A DNA stretch of 64,000 nucleotides from Achromobacter spanius (GTDB lineage Bacteria > Pseudomonadota > Gammaproteobacteria > Burkholderiales > Burkholderiaceae_B). The notes under the pieces were generated by a model. It made no database searches and was not told where the DNA came from. It worked only from the letters and a program-made list of their open reading frames with translations. Location: assembly GCF_002812705.1 (NCBI RefSeq), contig NZ_CP025030.1:682001-746000 (forward strand), written 5' to 3'. Below are positions 33,537 through 42,554 of the stretch, one piece after another (position 1 is the stretch's first letter; every line of letters begins with the position of its first letter). A program made the translations under genes and the position numbers.

Positions 33537-34346
33537 GTGGCCCCCGTTACCCCCCCTCTCGTTTTGGTCTTCGGCCCGTTCGATCCCTCGGGATCCGACG
33601 GCTTGCCCGCTGACGCCGTCACCTGCGCCCGCCTGGGCTGTCATGGCCTGGCGGCCGTGACCGCGCTGACCGTGCAGGACACTGCCGGCATCGAAGAAAT
33701 CCATCCCGTTTCGCCCGACCTGCTGGACGACCAGGCTCGCTGCCTGCTGGAAGACATGTCCGTGCAGGCCATCAAGGTGGGCGGACTATACACCGCTGAA
33801 ACTGCCAGCGTGGCAGCCCAGGTGGCCGCTGACTACAGCCAGGTGCCGCTGGTGCTGCACCTGGGCCAGCGTGCCCCGCTGCCGACCGACGCGGCTGATG
33901 AAGACGAGGCCGACGACCTTCTGGCCGCCACGCTTGAACTGGTGCTGCCGCAGACGGATCTGGTGATCATCGAGCATTTGCGCCTGGCGCAATGGCATGC
34001 CGACGGCGACATCGATATCGGGGACGCACCTTCGCCCATGCACGCCCTGGTGGCGGCGGGCGCGCAGTGGGTGCTGGTGCTGGGCAGCCCGCAGCGGCCC
34101 GGCCATTTTGCCAATGTGCTGCTGGGCCCCAGCGGCCAGACGCACACCTGGCCGTGGCAGACGCCGCCCGACCGCAATGGCGATGCCGGCGGCCTGGCCG
34201 CCACCGCCATCACCGCCATGCTGGCGCGCGGGCTGGAGATGCCCGAGGCGGTGCGCCAAGGCCTGGCGCATGCCGATGCGTCGGTCGCGGCCAGCTTCCT
34301 GCCGGGCATGGGCCGGCGCATTCCCAACCGGATCCAACCGCAATGA
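33537..34346 (+). CDS. ThiD-like hydroxymethylpyrimidine kinase homologue, divergent
   Basis: Ribokinase-fold protein of 269 residues if started at GTG 33537 (VAPVTPPLVLVFGPFDPSGSDG); an ATG at 33444 in frame would add 31 residues, and the Shine-Dalgarno is poor for both. The N-terminal half is clearly ThiD: DPSGSDGLPADAVTCARLGCHG, TALTVQDTAGI and IKVGGLYTAE. The C-terminal half is eroded: the expected HGTGC anion-hole and catalytic block reads NGDAGG, and the VLDPV block reads LVLHLGQ. It overlaps thiE by ATGA, so a thiamine-related role is likely, but HMP-phosphate kinase activity is doubtful. Confidence 0.78.
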   Translation: MAPVTPPLVLVFGPFDPSGSDGLPADAVTCARLGCHGLAAVTALTVQDTAGIEEIHPVSPDLLDDQARCLLEDMSVQAIKVGGLYTAETASVAAQVAADYSQVPLVLHLGQRAPLPTDAADEDEADDLLAATLELVLPQTDLVIIEHLRLAQWHADGDIDIGDAPSPMHALVAAGAQWVLVLGSPQRPGHFANVLLGPSGQTHTWPWQTPPDRNGDAGGLAATAITAMLARGLEMPEAVRQGLAHADASVAASFLPGMGRRIPNRIQPQ

Positions 34347-35008
34347 AACCCTTGCGCTTTCCTGCCGGCCTGTACGGCGTCACGCCTGAATGGGACGACA
34401 CCGACCGCCTCTTGCAAGCCGTACGCAAGGCCGCCGACGGCGGCATGCGTTCCCTGCAATTGCGGCGCAAGAACGTGCCCGACGCGGTACGCGCCGAACA
34501 GGCCCGCGCGTTGGCGCCGCTGTGCCGCGAGCTGGGCGTGGTGTTCCTGATCAATGACGACTGGCGCCTGGCGCTGGACGTGGGCGCCGACGGCGCGCAC
34601 GTGGGCCGCGACGACGAAAGCCTGGCGCGCATCCGCGCCGAGGCCGGCCCCGACCTGATCCTGGGCGGTTCCAGCTACGACGACCTGACGCGCGCGCGTG
34701 AACTGCTGGACGCGGGCGCCGACTACATCGCCTTTGGCGCCATGTTCGCGTCCACCGTCAAACCCGACACCGTGCGCGCGCCGCTGTCCGTGCTCACCGA
34801 AGCCCGCCGCCTGGTCGACGAGCGTGATGCGCCGCGCCCCGCCGTGGTGGCCATCGGCGGCATCACGCCCGACAACGCACGGCTGGTGGCCCAGGCGGGC
34901 GCCGACGCCATCGCCGTCATCACCGCACTTTTCGAAGCGCCCAGCATTCGCGCCGCCGCAACGGCCTGCTCCGCGCCCTATTCCGTCAACCCTCTTCGCA
35001 AGCCTTGA
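34343..35008 (+). CDS. thiE: Thiamine-phosphate synthase
   Basis: Couples HMP-pyrophosphate with thiazole phosphate to form thiamine phosphate; TIM-barrel enzyme of 221 residues. Visible blocks: [19 protein letters not shown] (pyrophosphate-binding Arg/Lys), [49 protein letters not shown] and [11 protein letters not shown]. The start ATG overlaps the thiD-like stop; hemL begins 5 bp after the thiE stop. The thiD-thiE-hemL order is common in betaproteobacteria. Confidence 0.94.
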   Translation: MKPLRFPAGLYGVTPEWDDTDRLLQAVRKAADGGMRSLQLRRKNVPDAVRAEQARALAPLCRELGVVFLINDDWRLALDVGADGAHVGRDDESLARIRAEAGPDLILGGSSYDDLTRARELLDAGADYIAFGAMFASTVKPDTVRAPLSVLTEARRLVDERDAPRPAVVAIGGITPDNARLVAQAGADAIAVITALFEAPSIRAAATACSAPYSVNPLRKP

Positions 35009-35013
35009 ACGCC

Positions 35014-36291
35014 ATGTCCCGTAACGAACAGCTTTTCGAACGCGCCTGCCGCAGCATCCCCGGCGGCGTCAACTCGCCCGTGCGCGCTTTCCGCTCAGTC
35101 GGCGGCACGCCGCGCTTCATCAAGCGCGCGCAAGGCCCGTACGTGTGGGACGCGGACGACAAGCAGTACATCGATTACGTGGGCTCCTGGGGCCCCGCCA
35201 TCCTGGGCCATTCGCACCCCGACGTGGTGCGCGCGGTGCAGGAAGCCGCCGTCAACGGCCTGTCGTTCGGCGCCCCCACCGAAGCTGAAATCGAACTGGC
35301 CGAAGTGTTGATCTCGCGCCTGCCGTCGCTGGAACAGGTGCGCCTGGTCAGCTCGGGCACCGAAGCCACCATGACGGCAATCCGCCTGGCGCGTGGCGCC
35401 ACCGGCCGCGCCAAGATCGTGAAGTTCGAAGGCTGCTACCACGGCCATTCCGACAGCCTGCTGGTCAAGGCGGGCTCGGGCCTGCTGACCTTCGGCAACC
35501 CCAGCTCGGCCGGCGTGCCGCCCGAATTCGTGTCGCACACGCTGACCCTGGAATACAACAATCTGGACGCGGTGCGCGAGGCCTTTGCCCAGCACGGCGC
35601 CGATATCGCCTGCATCATCGTGGAACCGGTGGCCGGCAACATGAACCTGATCAAGCCCACGGCCGGCTTCCTGGAAGGCCTGCGCGAGGTCTGCACCCAG
35701 CACGGCGCGCTGCTGATTTTTGACGAAGTGATGACGGGTTTCCGCGTGGGTCCGCAAGGCGTGCAGGGGCTGACCGGCGTGAAGCCGGACATCACCACGC
35801 TGGCGAAAGTGATTGGCGGCGGCATGCCGGTGGGCGCTTTCGGCGGCAGCGCTGAAGTCATGAAGCACATCGCCCCGCTGGGCGGCGTGTATCAGGCCGG
35901 CACCTTGTCCGGCAACCCAGTGGCCGTGGCCGCGGGTCTGGCCACGCTGCGCCTGATCGCCGCGCCCGGCTTCTACGACAAGCTGTCGGCGCAAACCGCC
36001 AAGCTGGCCCAGGGCCTGCAAGAGCGCGCCCGTGCCGCCGGCCTGGCCTTTTCGGCCGATTCGGTGGGCGGCATGTTCGGCATCTATTTCAGCAACACGG
36101 TGCCCACCTCGTTTGCCGAGGTCTCCAAGTGCGACACGGCGGCGTTCAACCGCTTCTTCCATGCCATGCTGGACCACGGCGTGCACTTCGCGCCGTCCGC
36201 GTTCGAAGCGGGCTTCGTGTCGGCCACGCACGACGACGCGGTGATCAAGTCCACGCTGGACATCGCCGAGAAGGTCTTCGCCGCGATGTAA
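35014..36291 (+). CDS. hemL: Glutamate-1-semialdehyde 2,1-aminomutase
   Basis: PLP enzyme of tetrapyrrole synthesis forming 5-aminolevulinate; 425 residues from ATG 35014 ([12 protein letters not shown]). A TTG nine bases upstream would overlap thiE and is less likely. Motifs: [61 protein letters not shown] and the PLP lysine in [18 protein letters not shown]. Followed by a bidirectional hairpin at 36346-36373 shared with the convergent transglycosylase. Confidence 0.98.
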   Translation: MSRNEQLFERACRSIPGGVNSPVRAFRSVGGTPRFIKRAQGPYVWDADDKQYIDYVGSWGPAILGHSHPDVVRAVQEAAVNGLSFGAPTEAEIELAEVLISRLPSLEQVRLVSSGTEATMTAIRLARGATGRAKIVKFEGCYHGHSDSLLVKAGSGLLTFGNPSSAGVPPEFVSHTLTLEYNNLDAVREAFAQHGADIACIIVEPVAGNMNLIKPTAGFLEGLREVCTQHGALLIFDEVMTGFRVGPQGVQGLTGVKPDITTLAKVIGGGMPVGAFGGSAEVMKHIAPLGGVYQAGTLSGNPVAVAAGLATLRLIAAPGFYDKLSAQTAKLAQGLQERARAAGLAFSADSVGGMFGIYFSNTVPTSFAEVSKCDTAAFNRFFHAMLDHGVHFAPSAFEAGFVSATHDDAVIKSTLDIAEKVFAAM

Positions 36292-36345
36292 GCGGCTGGG
36301 GTCCGCCCAGGGCCTCAGTTAAAAAACCCGGAATGAAAACCCCAA

Positions 36346-36373
36346 ACAAGACGCCCTGCTCAGGGCGTCTTGT
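36346..36373. terminator. Bidirectional terminator between hemL and the transglycosylase gene
   Basis: A perfect 13-bp inverted repeat (ACAAGACGCCCTG, 2-nt spacer, CAGGGCGTCTTGT). On the minus strand it is followed by TTTGGGGTTTTC, giving a usable T-rich tract. It contains the TGA stop of the transglycosylase gene (36360-36362). Confidence 0.75.
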
Positions 36374-37115
36374 ACTGTTCGTACAGGGCGGTCACGTCCC
36401 TGACATACGCCTGGGTTTCGGCATACGGCGGCACCGCATCGTATTTGCGCACCGCCCCCTCGCCCGCGTTGTACGCCGCCAGCGCCAGGTCCAGCCGGCC
36501 GGGGTATTGGTCGATCAGCCGACGCAAATGACGCGAGCCCGCTTTCACATTGGTCGCCGGGTCCACCAGCGCGCGTTCGATATCATCCACCGCCAGCACC
36601 GCCGCCGCCGTGGCGGGCATCAGCTGCATCAGCCCCAGCGCGCCCTTGGGCGAGCGCGCGTCGCTGCGAAACCCTGATTCGATGGCGATGACGGCCGTCA
36701 GCAAGGCCCGGTCCACGCCGGAATCCTTGGCGGCGCGCTCAATCAGGCCATCATGCGCGGTGGGCAGCTTGATCTCGCCCCAGCGCTGCGCCCGGGACGT
36801 CGGCGCCAGCGTCGCCATCCGCGCACCGTCGCCCTGGCGCGGCGCGCATTCCAGACAGACCTTGGTGGTGCTATTGCGGCGCCAGGCCGTGCGCGCCTGC
36901 GCCCGCTTGTAATATTTGGCGTAGCCCGTGGGCACTTTCATCACGCGCCAGACGCCGTAGGGGTCTTTGTAGCGGTAGATTTCGGCGGCCTGGGCGGGGC
37001 TTGCAGGCGCCAGCGCCAGAGCACCCACGGCCAGGGCCATCAGCACCGCCATGCCGCCGACGCGCGCCACGAAGGCGCTAAAGACAGGCGGGTAACTTCG
37101 GTGTCGAGGGTCCAT
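36360..37115 (-). CDS. Lytic transglycosylase, SLT domain
   Basis: Exported murein lyase of 251 residues. A long signal peptide (about 1-43, cleaved after AQAAE) is followed by a short DUF4124-like region (EIYRYKDPYGVWRVMKVP). The SLT domain (about 125-245) has the catalytic Glu in VIAIESGFRSDARSPKGALGLMQLMP and AAYNAGEGAVRKYDAVPPYAETQAYV. It cleaves peptidoglycan to 1,6-anhydro products. The gene is convergent with hemL and divergent from fapA. The C-terminus lies inside a terminator hairpin. Confidence 0.93.
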   Translation of the reverse strand: MDPRHRSYPPVFSAFVARVGGMAVLMALAVGALALAPASPAQAAEIYRYKDPYGVWRVMKVPTGYAKYYKRAQARTAWRRNSTTKVCLECAPRQGDGARMATLAPTSRAQRWGEIKLPTAHDGLIERAAKDSGVDRALLTAVIAIESGFRSDARSPKGALGLMQLMPATAAAVLAVDDIERALVDPATNVKAGSRHLRRLIDQYPGRLDLALAAYNAGEGAVRKYDAVPPYAETQAYVRDVTALYEQYKTP

Positions 37116-37360
37116 GGTTTGGGGCTCCGGCGGCGTCCGAAGACGCGTTGGCGAGTCCCTATGCTGCGGCGATCAACCCGGTTTGTCGCTCGCCCCTAAG
37201 CCCTAGTCCTCGTTTTGCCCAGCCAAGCCCCGAAAACTTCGAAAACCTCGGGGACTTACCTAGGGCATATGGCGGACGACTACGCTAATATGTCGCAATA
37301 TTTCCGTTATTTACCAAATGAATGAACCTGGCCGCTCGTGCCAGGCAGGGAGAGGCAAAG

Positions 37361-39175
37361 ATGGACGCAGAAAACACGTTGCAGCTGGTGCTGGATGCCG
37401 GCACCAACGTCCTGTCGGCAATTTATACGCCGCCGCCACGCCCGGATCCCGACCCGACCCCCGACCCCGACACCGCAACCCATGCCGCCGGCGAAGCCGA
37501 TCAGGGCAACCGCGGCGACGATGCCCAGGAAGCGGACACCGACGCGGCGGCCGTTGCCGCGGCGGCCGTTGCCACGGCGGCCATGGCCGAGGCAGCCAGT
37601 GACGAGCCGGTCGAGCCCGCTCCCATCATCAATACCGACATCCCCAGTTGGGAAACCCTGACCGCCGCCGCCATCGCCCAAGGCTTGAGCGCCGACGCGC
37701 TGGACAGCCACGCCGTGCTGGCCTTCATCGACCGCTGCCGCCACGCCACGGAGCCGGTGCAGTTTCCGGTGGGCCAGGTCGTGGACGGCTCGTTCGAGCT
37801 GGAACTCGACCCCGACCGCATGACCGCGCTGCTGACCCTGCACCCGCCCCGTGGCGGCCAGCCCGTCACCCTGGACGTGCTGCGCCAGGCCGTGGCCGAC
37901 CGCGGCATTGTGCAGGGCGTGCAGGAACAGGCGCTGGCCGAGGCCGTGGAAAAGGGCAATGGCGAAACCGTCGTCATCGCCCAAGGCACACCGCCCACGC
38001 GCGGCACCCCCACCCGTTTCGAAAGCCTGCTGGACCGCCTCAAGCCGCGCGCGCAGGAAATCGACGAGCTGGCCCATGTGGACTACCGCGACCTTGGCAG
38101 CCTGCTGCTGGTGTCGCCGGGCACGCCCCTGATGCGCCGCTTCCCGCCCCTGCCGGGCGTGGACGGCGTCAACGTGCTGGGCGAGCCGGTGCTGCCGGAC
38201 GAACTGCCCGACACGCCGTTCTCCAAGGACATAAGCGGCGTGGCCGTGGACCCGGAAGACCCGCTGCTGCTGCGCGCGACCATCGCGGGCACGCCCACGC
38301 TGGTCAGCCACGGCGTGCAGGTGAACCCGATGGTCGAGGTGGATGCCGTCGACCTGTCCACCGGCAACATCACCTTTGAAGGTTCGCTACAGGTGCGCGG
38401 CGACATCGCCGCCACGATGGAAGTGCGCGTGACGGGCGATGTGGTGGTCAACGGCACCATCGAGGCAGCACTGGTGGAAGCGGGCGGCAGCGTCACGGTC
38501 AAGGGCGGCATCATCGGCATGGCCGAAGCCTTGCAAGACCCCGCCGCCACCGCGCGCACCGCCCACATCGTCTGTAGCGGAACGCTGCGCGCCAAGTTCA
38601 TTGAAAACGCCATCATCAGCGCCGGGCAGGACGTGGACGTTGAACGCGAGATCCGCCAGAGCAGTATCGCGGCGGGCGGCAGCGTCAACGTCGGTCCGCC
38701 CAACACGCAGCAAAGCGCCATCACGGGCGGCCAGATCCGCGCGCTGAACGCCGTACGCGCCGGCACCATCGGGTCTCCCTCCGGCATTCCCACGCTGGTG
38801 CAGGCCGGCCTGGACCCGCATGCCGACATCAAGCGCTCGGCATTGACGCGCAAGCGCCTGAAGATGAACGAGGAAAAGGCCAAGCTGGAACAACTGCTGA
38901 TGTTCCTTCAAGCCAACCCGCAGCGCGCGCCCGGCGACGTGGTGGAACGCGCCCGCAACACCCATATGAAGCTGGGCAGCGACTTGCTGGCGCTGGACGA
39001 AGAAGAAGCCCAGTTGGTGCGCGACCTGCAACCGCTGCACACCGCCACGGTGGCCGCCACGCGGCGCTTTTGCAGCGGGACGAAGATTCAGTTGGGCAAC
39101 AAGGTGCAGGAATTCCTGGAAGACCAGATCGGCGGCAAGGCCGGGCTGGAAGAAGGCGAGATCGTCATTCGCTAA
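37361..39175 (+). CDS. FapA-family (DUF342) polymerase-like cell-surface/flagellar assembly protein
   Basis: 604 residues from ATG 37361 (MDAENTLQL), preceded by GGGAGAGG; an ATG 39 bp upstream has no such site. Residues 35-85 are an acidic Pro/Asp/Ala-rich linker. The rest is DUF342/FapA: a repeating beta-helix core (STGNITFEGSLQVRGDI, VTGDVVVNGTIEAA, GGSVTVKGGIIG, ISAGQDVDVEREI), then a coiled-coil near 500-560 (LTRKRLKMNEEKAKLEQLL). Some members affect flagellation or c-di-GMP-linked behaviour; no flagellar gene is nearby, so the role is open. The 245-bp upstream gap holds a 6-bp hairpin (CCCCGA/TCGGGG) and no gene. Confidence 0.85.
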   Translation: MDAENTLQLVLDAGTNVLSAIYTPPPRPDPDPTPDPDTATHAAGEADQGNRGDDAQEADTDAAAVAAAAVATAAMAEAASDEPVEPAPIINTDIPSWETLTAAAIAQGLSADALDSHAVLAFIDRCRHATEPVQFPVGQVVDGSFELELDPDRMTALLTLHPPRGGQPVTLDVLRQAVADRGIVQGVQEQALAEAVEKGNGETVVIAQGTPPTRGTPTRFESLLDRLKPRAQEIDELAHVDYRDLGSLLLVSPGTPLMRRFPPLPGVDGVNVLGEPVLPDELPDTPFSKDISGVAVDPEDPLLLRATIAGTPTLVSHGVQVNPMVEVDAVDLSTGNITFEGSLQVRGDIAATMEVRVTGDVVVNGTIEAALVEAGGSVTVKGGIIGMAEALQDPAATARTAHIVCSGTLRAKFIENAIISAGQDVDVEREIRQSSIAAGGSVNVGPPNTQQSAITGGQIRALNAVRAGTIGSPSGIPTLVQAGLDPHADIKRSALTRKRLKMNEEKAKLEQLLMFLQANPQRAPGDVVERARNTHMKLGSDLLALDEEEAQLVRDLQPLHTATVAATRRFCSGTKIQLGNKVQEFLEDQIGGKAGLEEGEIVIR

Positions 39176-39249
39176 GGCCGCGCCCTGCCTCCCGGCAGGC
39201 CGCCTTAGAGCCCCACGGCGCGCGTGGCCCGGCCCGATCGCTCAGGGAA

Positions 39250-40056
39250 TCAAGGCGCCAGTTCCTTGAACCAGACGCGCGGCGAAATGCCGCGGTCTGG
39301 CCCCAGGATGGAAAAGCCGCCGTCCACGGGGATGTCCACCCCCGTCATCCAGGACGCCGCATCCGAACACGCAAAGCACACGGCGGCGGCGATTTCTTCG
39401 CCCGACCCTACTCGGCCCAGCGGATGAAAGTGCGCCCCCACGGCGTCCGCCGCCTCGCGCGAGCCGCCCGACAACTGTTCCACCGACGGCGACCAGGTCC
39501 ATGCCGGCGACACCGCCAGCACCCGCACGCCGGCCGGCGCCAGTTCCACCGCGAAATTCTTGGTGATCTGCAACATGGCCGCCTTGGACGCCGGATACAG
39601 CGCGCGTCCCGCCGCGCCGAACTTGCCACCCGTGCTGCCCATGTTGACCACCACCCCGCCGCGCGGCAGATGCGGCGCGGCCAACTGCGTGAAGATGGCG
39701 GCCGAGACCAGGTTCGTGTCCAGCGTGGCGTGCCATTCGTCGCGCGAGGAGGCCAGCCCCCGGTCCGCGTACTGGCAGGCGTTGTTCACCAGGATGTCCA
39801 GACGGCCAAAGCGCGCCAGCGCGGCGTCGATGCAGCGTTGGATCTGCGCGTCGCTGCCGATGTCGGTTTCGCAAAAAAGCGCGCGCCCGTCCAGTTCCTG
39901 CTCAAGCGCCTGGCCGGCTTGCGCGTTGCGCCCCACCAGCACCACGTGGGCACCGGCGGCCGCCAGGCCGCGCGCGATGTCGGCGCCCAGCCCCTGGGTG
40001 CTGCCGGTGATGATGGCGGTCTTGCCGGCCAAGCCGGGAAAGCCTGAAAAATCCAT
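39250..40056 (-). CDS. SDR-family oxidoreductase
   Basis: Short-chain dehydrogenase of 268 residues from ATG 40056 (MDFSGFPGLAGKTAII). The cofactor loop is TGSTQGLGADIA, then DILVNNA; the catalytic set is Ser in NMGSTGG, Tyr and Lys in YPASK. IPVDGGFSILG near the C-terminus is typical. It is the last gene of the dioxygenase cluster, 13 bp after the isochorismatase-fold gene. A cis-diol or hydroxyacid dehydrogenase role in that pathway is inferred from position only. Confidence 0.88.
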   Translation of the reverse strand: MDFSGFPGLAGKTAIITGSTQGLGADIARGLAAAGAHVVLVGRNAQAGQALEQELDGRALFCETDIGSDAQIQRCIDAALARFGRLDILVNNACQYADRGLASSRDEWHATLDTNLVSAAIFTQLAAPHLPRGGVVVNMGSTGGKFGAAGRALYPASKAAMLQITKNFAVELAPAGVRVLAVSPAWTWSPSVEQLSGGSREAADAVGAHFHPLGRVGSGEEIAAAVCFACSDAASWMTGVDIPVDGGFSILGPDRGISPRVWFKELAP

Positions 40057-40069
40057 GAATAGTCCTTGA

Positions 40070-40678
40070 TCAGTGCGGCGCGGCGGCCCAGCGCACCGCT
40101 TCGGCCACCGAACCCGTTTGCGCAATCAGGCGCATGCTGGCCAGCGAGGCAGCATGCACCGCCGGGTCGGCGGACGCGCAGGCGTCCTCGGCCACCATCA
40201 CATCAAAGCCAATGTCGGCGGCGTGCCGCACCGTGCCTTCCACCACGGAATGCGTGGCCACGCCCGCCACCACCAGCCGGCGCGCGCCAATCACGCGCAG
40301 CGTTTCTTCCAGCGGCGTGCCGTAAAACGCGCTGATGCGGGTGTGCTTCACGATGAACTCGCGCGGGCTGCCGGCCAAGGGCTGCAAGCCGTCGTAGAAC
40401 TCGCTGCCCCACTGCCCTTCCGGCACCGCCCCAATCGCGGCCACGTTGCGGAAGATGGCGCAGTTGGGCAGCAGGTCGGCGTAGTCCGGGCGGAAGGCGA
40501 TGCGCACATGCACGATGGGCATGGCCTGCGCGCGCGCGCCGTCCAGCAAGGCGGCGGCGTTGTCCAGCAGGCGCTGGCGCGCGCCGTTGTCAGCGTCCAG
40601 CCCGACGCGGATCTTGCCGTCGGGGTGCAGCACGTCGTTCTGATAGTGCAGCGCCAGCACCGCGGTATCCGCCGTCAT
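40070..40678 (-). CDS. Isochorismatase-fold (cysteine-hydrolase superfamily) protein, atypical active site
   Basis: 202 residues from ATG 40678 (MTADTAVLALHYQNDVLHPDG). The fold is clear: FIVKHTRISAFYGTPLEE holds the conserved Lys and VVAGVATHSVVEGTVRHAADIG is the nucleophile loop. However the usual first catalytic Asp (DxQND) is His here (LHYQND), and the nucleophilic Cys position is Val. Cys-less isochorismatases exist, so it may still be an enzyme of another kind. Overlaps the dioxygenase beta gene by 1 bp (TGATG-type junction). Confidence 0.82.
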   Translation of the reverse strand: MTADTAVLALHYQNDVLHPDGKIRVGLDADNGARQRLLDNAAALLDGARAQAMPIVHVRIAFRPDYADLLPNCAIFRNVAAIGAVPEGQWGSEFYDGLQPLAGSPREFIVKHTRISAFYGTPLEETLRVIGARRLVVAGVATHSVVEGTVRHAADIGFDVMVAEDACASADPAVHAASLASMRLIAQTGSVAEAVRWAAAPH

Positions 40679-41211
40679 CAGACAAACACCTCGAACACGT
40701 CGTGCACGTCGTCGCAATTGACGAGGTCAACGCGCTTCATGCGGATGCGCCAGCTATCGCCATCAGCCGCCAGCTTGTGCGTGTAGCGGCCGGCCAGTTG
40801 GCGCGGTTGGCGCTTGCGCCATTCGGTCATCTGGAAGGCGGAATGCACCACCAGGTTGCCGCCCGCATCCACCCCTTCCACCTGCACGCCGCCCACCAGG
40901 CGCACGCTGCGCGTGGGCGGTTGCTGCGACCAATTGCGCGGGTGCTCCAGGCGGCGGATCCGCACATCGCGCAGCATGCGGTCTTCCCAGAACAGCGAAA
41001 TATGGTCGTACGGGCTTTGCTGGCCGTGCACGCGCGGCATCCAGTACATGCCGTCCTGCGTCCACAGCGCCTGCCAGTCGTCGTAGCGCCGTTCGTCCAG
41101 CAGCCGCGCCTCGCGGTACAGGAATTGCGCAATGCGGTGATAGGCGTCGGCGGGCACCTCGGCAGGTGCCAGGTCAGCCGTACCGACATCGAAATCCAGG
41201 TCTAGCAGCAT
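40678..41211 (-). CDS. Aromatic-ring-hydroxylating dioxygenase, beta subunit
   Basis: 177 residues, NTF2-like fold of the small subunit that stabilises the alpha3-beta3 oxygenase. Matches: AQFLYREARLLDERRYDDWQAL, DGMYWMPRVHGQ, RIRRLEHPRNWSQQPPTRSVRLV and a final RVDLVNCDDV. It overlaps the alpha-subunit stop by 10 bp. No ferredoxin or reductase gene is present in the cluster, so electrons must come from components encoded elsewhere. Confidence 0.93.
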   Translation of the reverse strand: MLLDLDFDVGTADLAPAEVPADAYHRIAQFLYREARLLDERRYDDWQALWTQDGMYWMPRVHGQQSPYDHISLFWEDRMLRDVRIRRLEHPRNWSQQPPTRSVRLVGGVQVEGVDAGGNLVVHSAFQMTEWRKRQPRQLAGRYTHKLAADGDSWRIRMKRVDLVNCDDVHDVFEVFV

Positions 41212-42545
41212 GCGCCTTCTCCCGTGGCGGGCGCGTTAGACGCCGCGCCGGCTTCCATATAGGTCTTCCATGCGTGGAACTGGTTGCGCATGGGCAGTTC
41301 GCTGGTGCCGTTGACCGACACCATGCCGTCCGCGTCGCTGCGGTCGCTGCCGTGGTAGCGGTGCATGCTGACCCATTCCCCGCCGCGCGTGGCGTTGCCT
41401 TCCTGGCAGCGGTTGTAGAGTTCGATGTCGTCGGGCATGACGTTGGACGACGGCGAGTTGATGACGTTGGCGTACAGCATTGCGCGCTTGAACACGCCGT
41501 CGGGCGCGCCCTTGCAGCGGAAGGTCTGGATCTCGATCAGCGTGCGATCCACGGCAATCGGACGGATCACGCGGAACTGCTGGAACACCGTGTGCGGTGA
41601 CCCGCTGCCATAGATGACCGTGTTGTGCCGGTTCATGCCCAGGATCTCGCGGGCGCGCTCCTCGCCGTAGGCGGCGGCCAGCGTTTCAAAGTGCGCGCGC
41701 GATACCGGGTCGCGTTCGGCGGCGCCCGGGTTGAAGATGCCTTCCATATAGCCGTGGCCGTTTTCGTAGGCGCGCAGTTCCAGCTTTTCCCAGAACTCGT
41801 AGGGTTCGCCGTTGCCGTCCATGATGTGCAGCTCAAGCGGCATTTCGCCCATTTCCTTGGCCTCGTCGCGCGCGGCGGCGTAGGACGATTCATGCGTGAC
41901 GCGGGCGTGCATGGTGTCGTGCAGGTTTTCGTAGAACACCTTCCAGTTTGACCGCTGCATCACGCGGAAGATGCCGCCCGCCACTTCCACCTCGCCTACC
42001 GGCGAGCGGTCGCACAGGTTGTCGATGGACGAGCGCACGCCGCCCAGGAAGTCGGCCAGCGCCGGGCCTTCCTTGGCCTGGCTGGCGAACACGAAGCCGC
42101 GATAGCTTTCCACGCGCGCCAGCCGGCGCATCGAGAACGCCGGGTCGGTGGGGTCATACGACGTGCCTTCCAGGCCCTGCTTGAGCGGCACGCCCAGATG
42201 GCTGCCGTCCAGCTTGAAGGTCCAGGCGTGGTACGGGCAGCGGAAGAACTTGCCCACGCAGCCTTCGCCATCCGCCACCACCTTGGCGCCCTTGTGCGGG
42301 CAGCGGTTGTACAGCACGTGCACATGTCCGTCGGACGCGCGCACCATCAGCACGTCCTGGTCGCCCACGCGGGTGGTGTGATAGTCGCCCGTCTTGGGCA
42401 CCTGGCTTTCATGGCCCACGTAGATCCAGGCGCGGCCATAGATGCGCTGCATCTCCAGGTCGAAGATGGCGGGGTCGGTGTAGACCCCGCGATGCACGCT
42501 GTCGCCACGCACCATCGCGGACAGTTGTTCGTCGGTGTAAGACAT
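41202..42545 (-). CDS. Aromatic-ring-hydroxylating dioxygenase, alpha subunit
   Basis: Rieske non-haem iron oxygenase large subunit, 447 residues. The [2Fe-2S] ligands are in NRCPHKGAK and FRCPYHAW (about 82-107). The mononuclear iron site is ENLHDTMHARVTHE, with the bridging Asp and two His near 209-218. Benzoate/anthranilate-type oxygenases are the likely group, but substrate cannot be fixed. It is co-transcribed with the beta subunit and follows the DLH-fusion gene by 9 bp. The final CC of EGACC is unusual but uninformative. Confidence 0.93.
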   Translation of the reverse strand: MSYTDEQLSAMVRGDSVHRGVYTDPAIFDLEMQRIYGRAWIYVGHESQVPKTGDYHTTRVGDQDVLMVRASDGHVHVLYNRCPHKGAKVVADGEGCVGKFFRCPYHAWTFKLDGSHLGVPLKQGLEGTSYDPTDPAFSMRRLARVESYRGFVFASQAKEGPALADFLGGVRSSIDNLCDRSPVGEVEVAGGIFRVMQRSNWKVFYENLHDTMHARVTHESSYAAARDEAKEMGEMPLELHIMDGNGEPYEFWEKLELRAYENGHGYMEGIFNPGAAERDPVSRAHFETLAAAYGEERAREILGMNRHNTVIYGSGSPHTVFQQFRVIRPIAVDRTLIEIQTFRCKGAPDGVFKRAMLYANVINSPSSNVMPDDIELYNRCQEGNATRGGEWVSMHRYHGSDRSDADGMVSVNGTSELPMRNQFHAWKTYMEAGAASNAPATGEGACC

Positions 42546-42554
42546 GGGGGGCTC

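Noticed and set aside
35005..35014. TTG start for hemL at 35005
   Set aside because: It overlaps the thiE stop and adds three residues; ATG 35014 gives the standard N-terminus.
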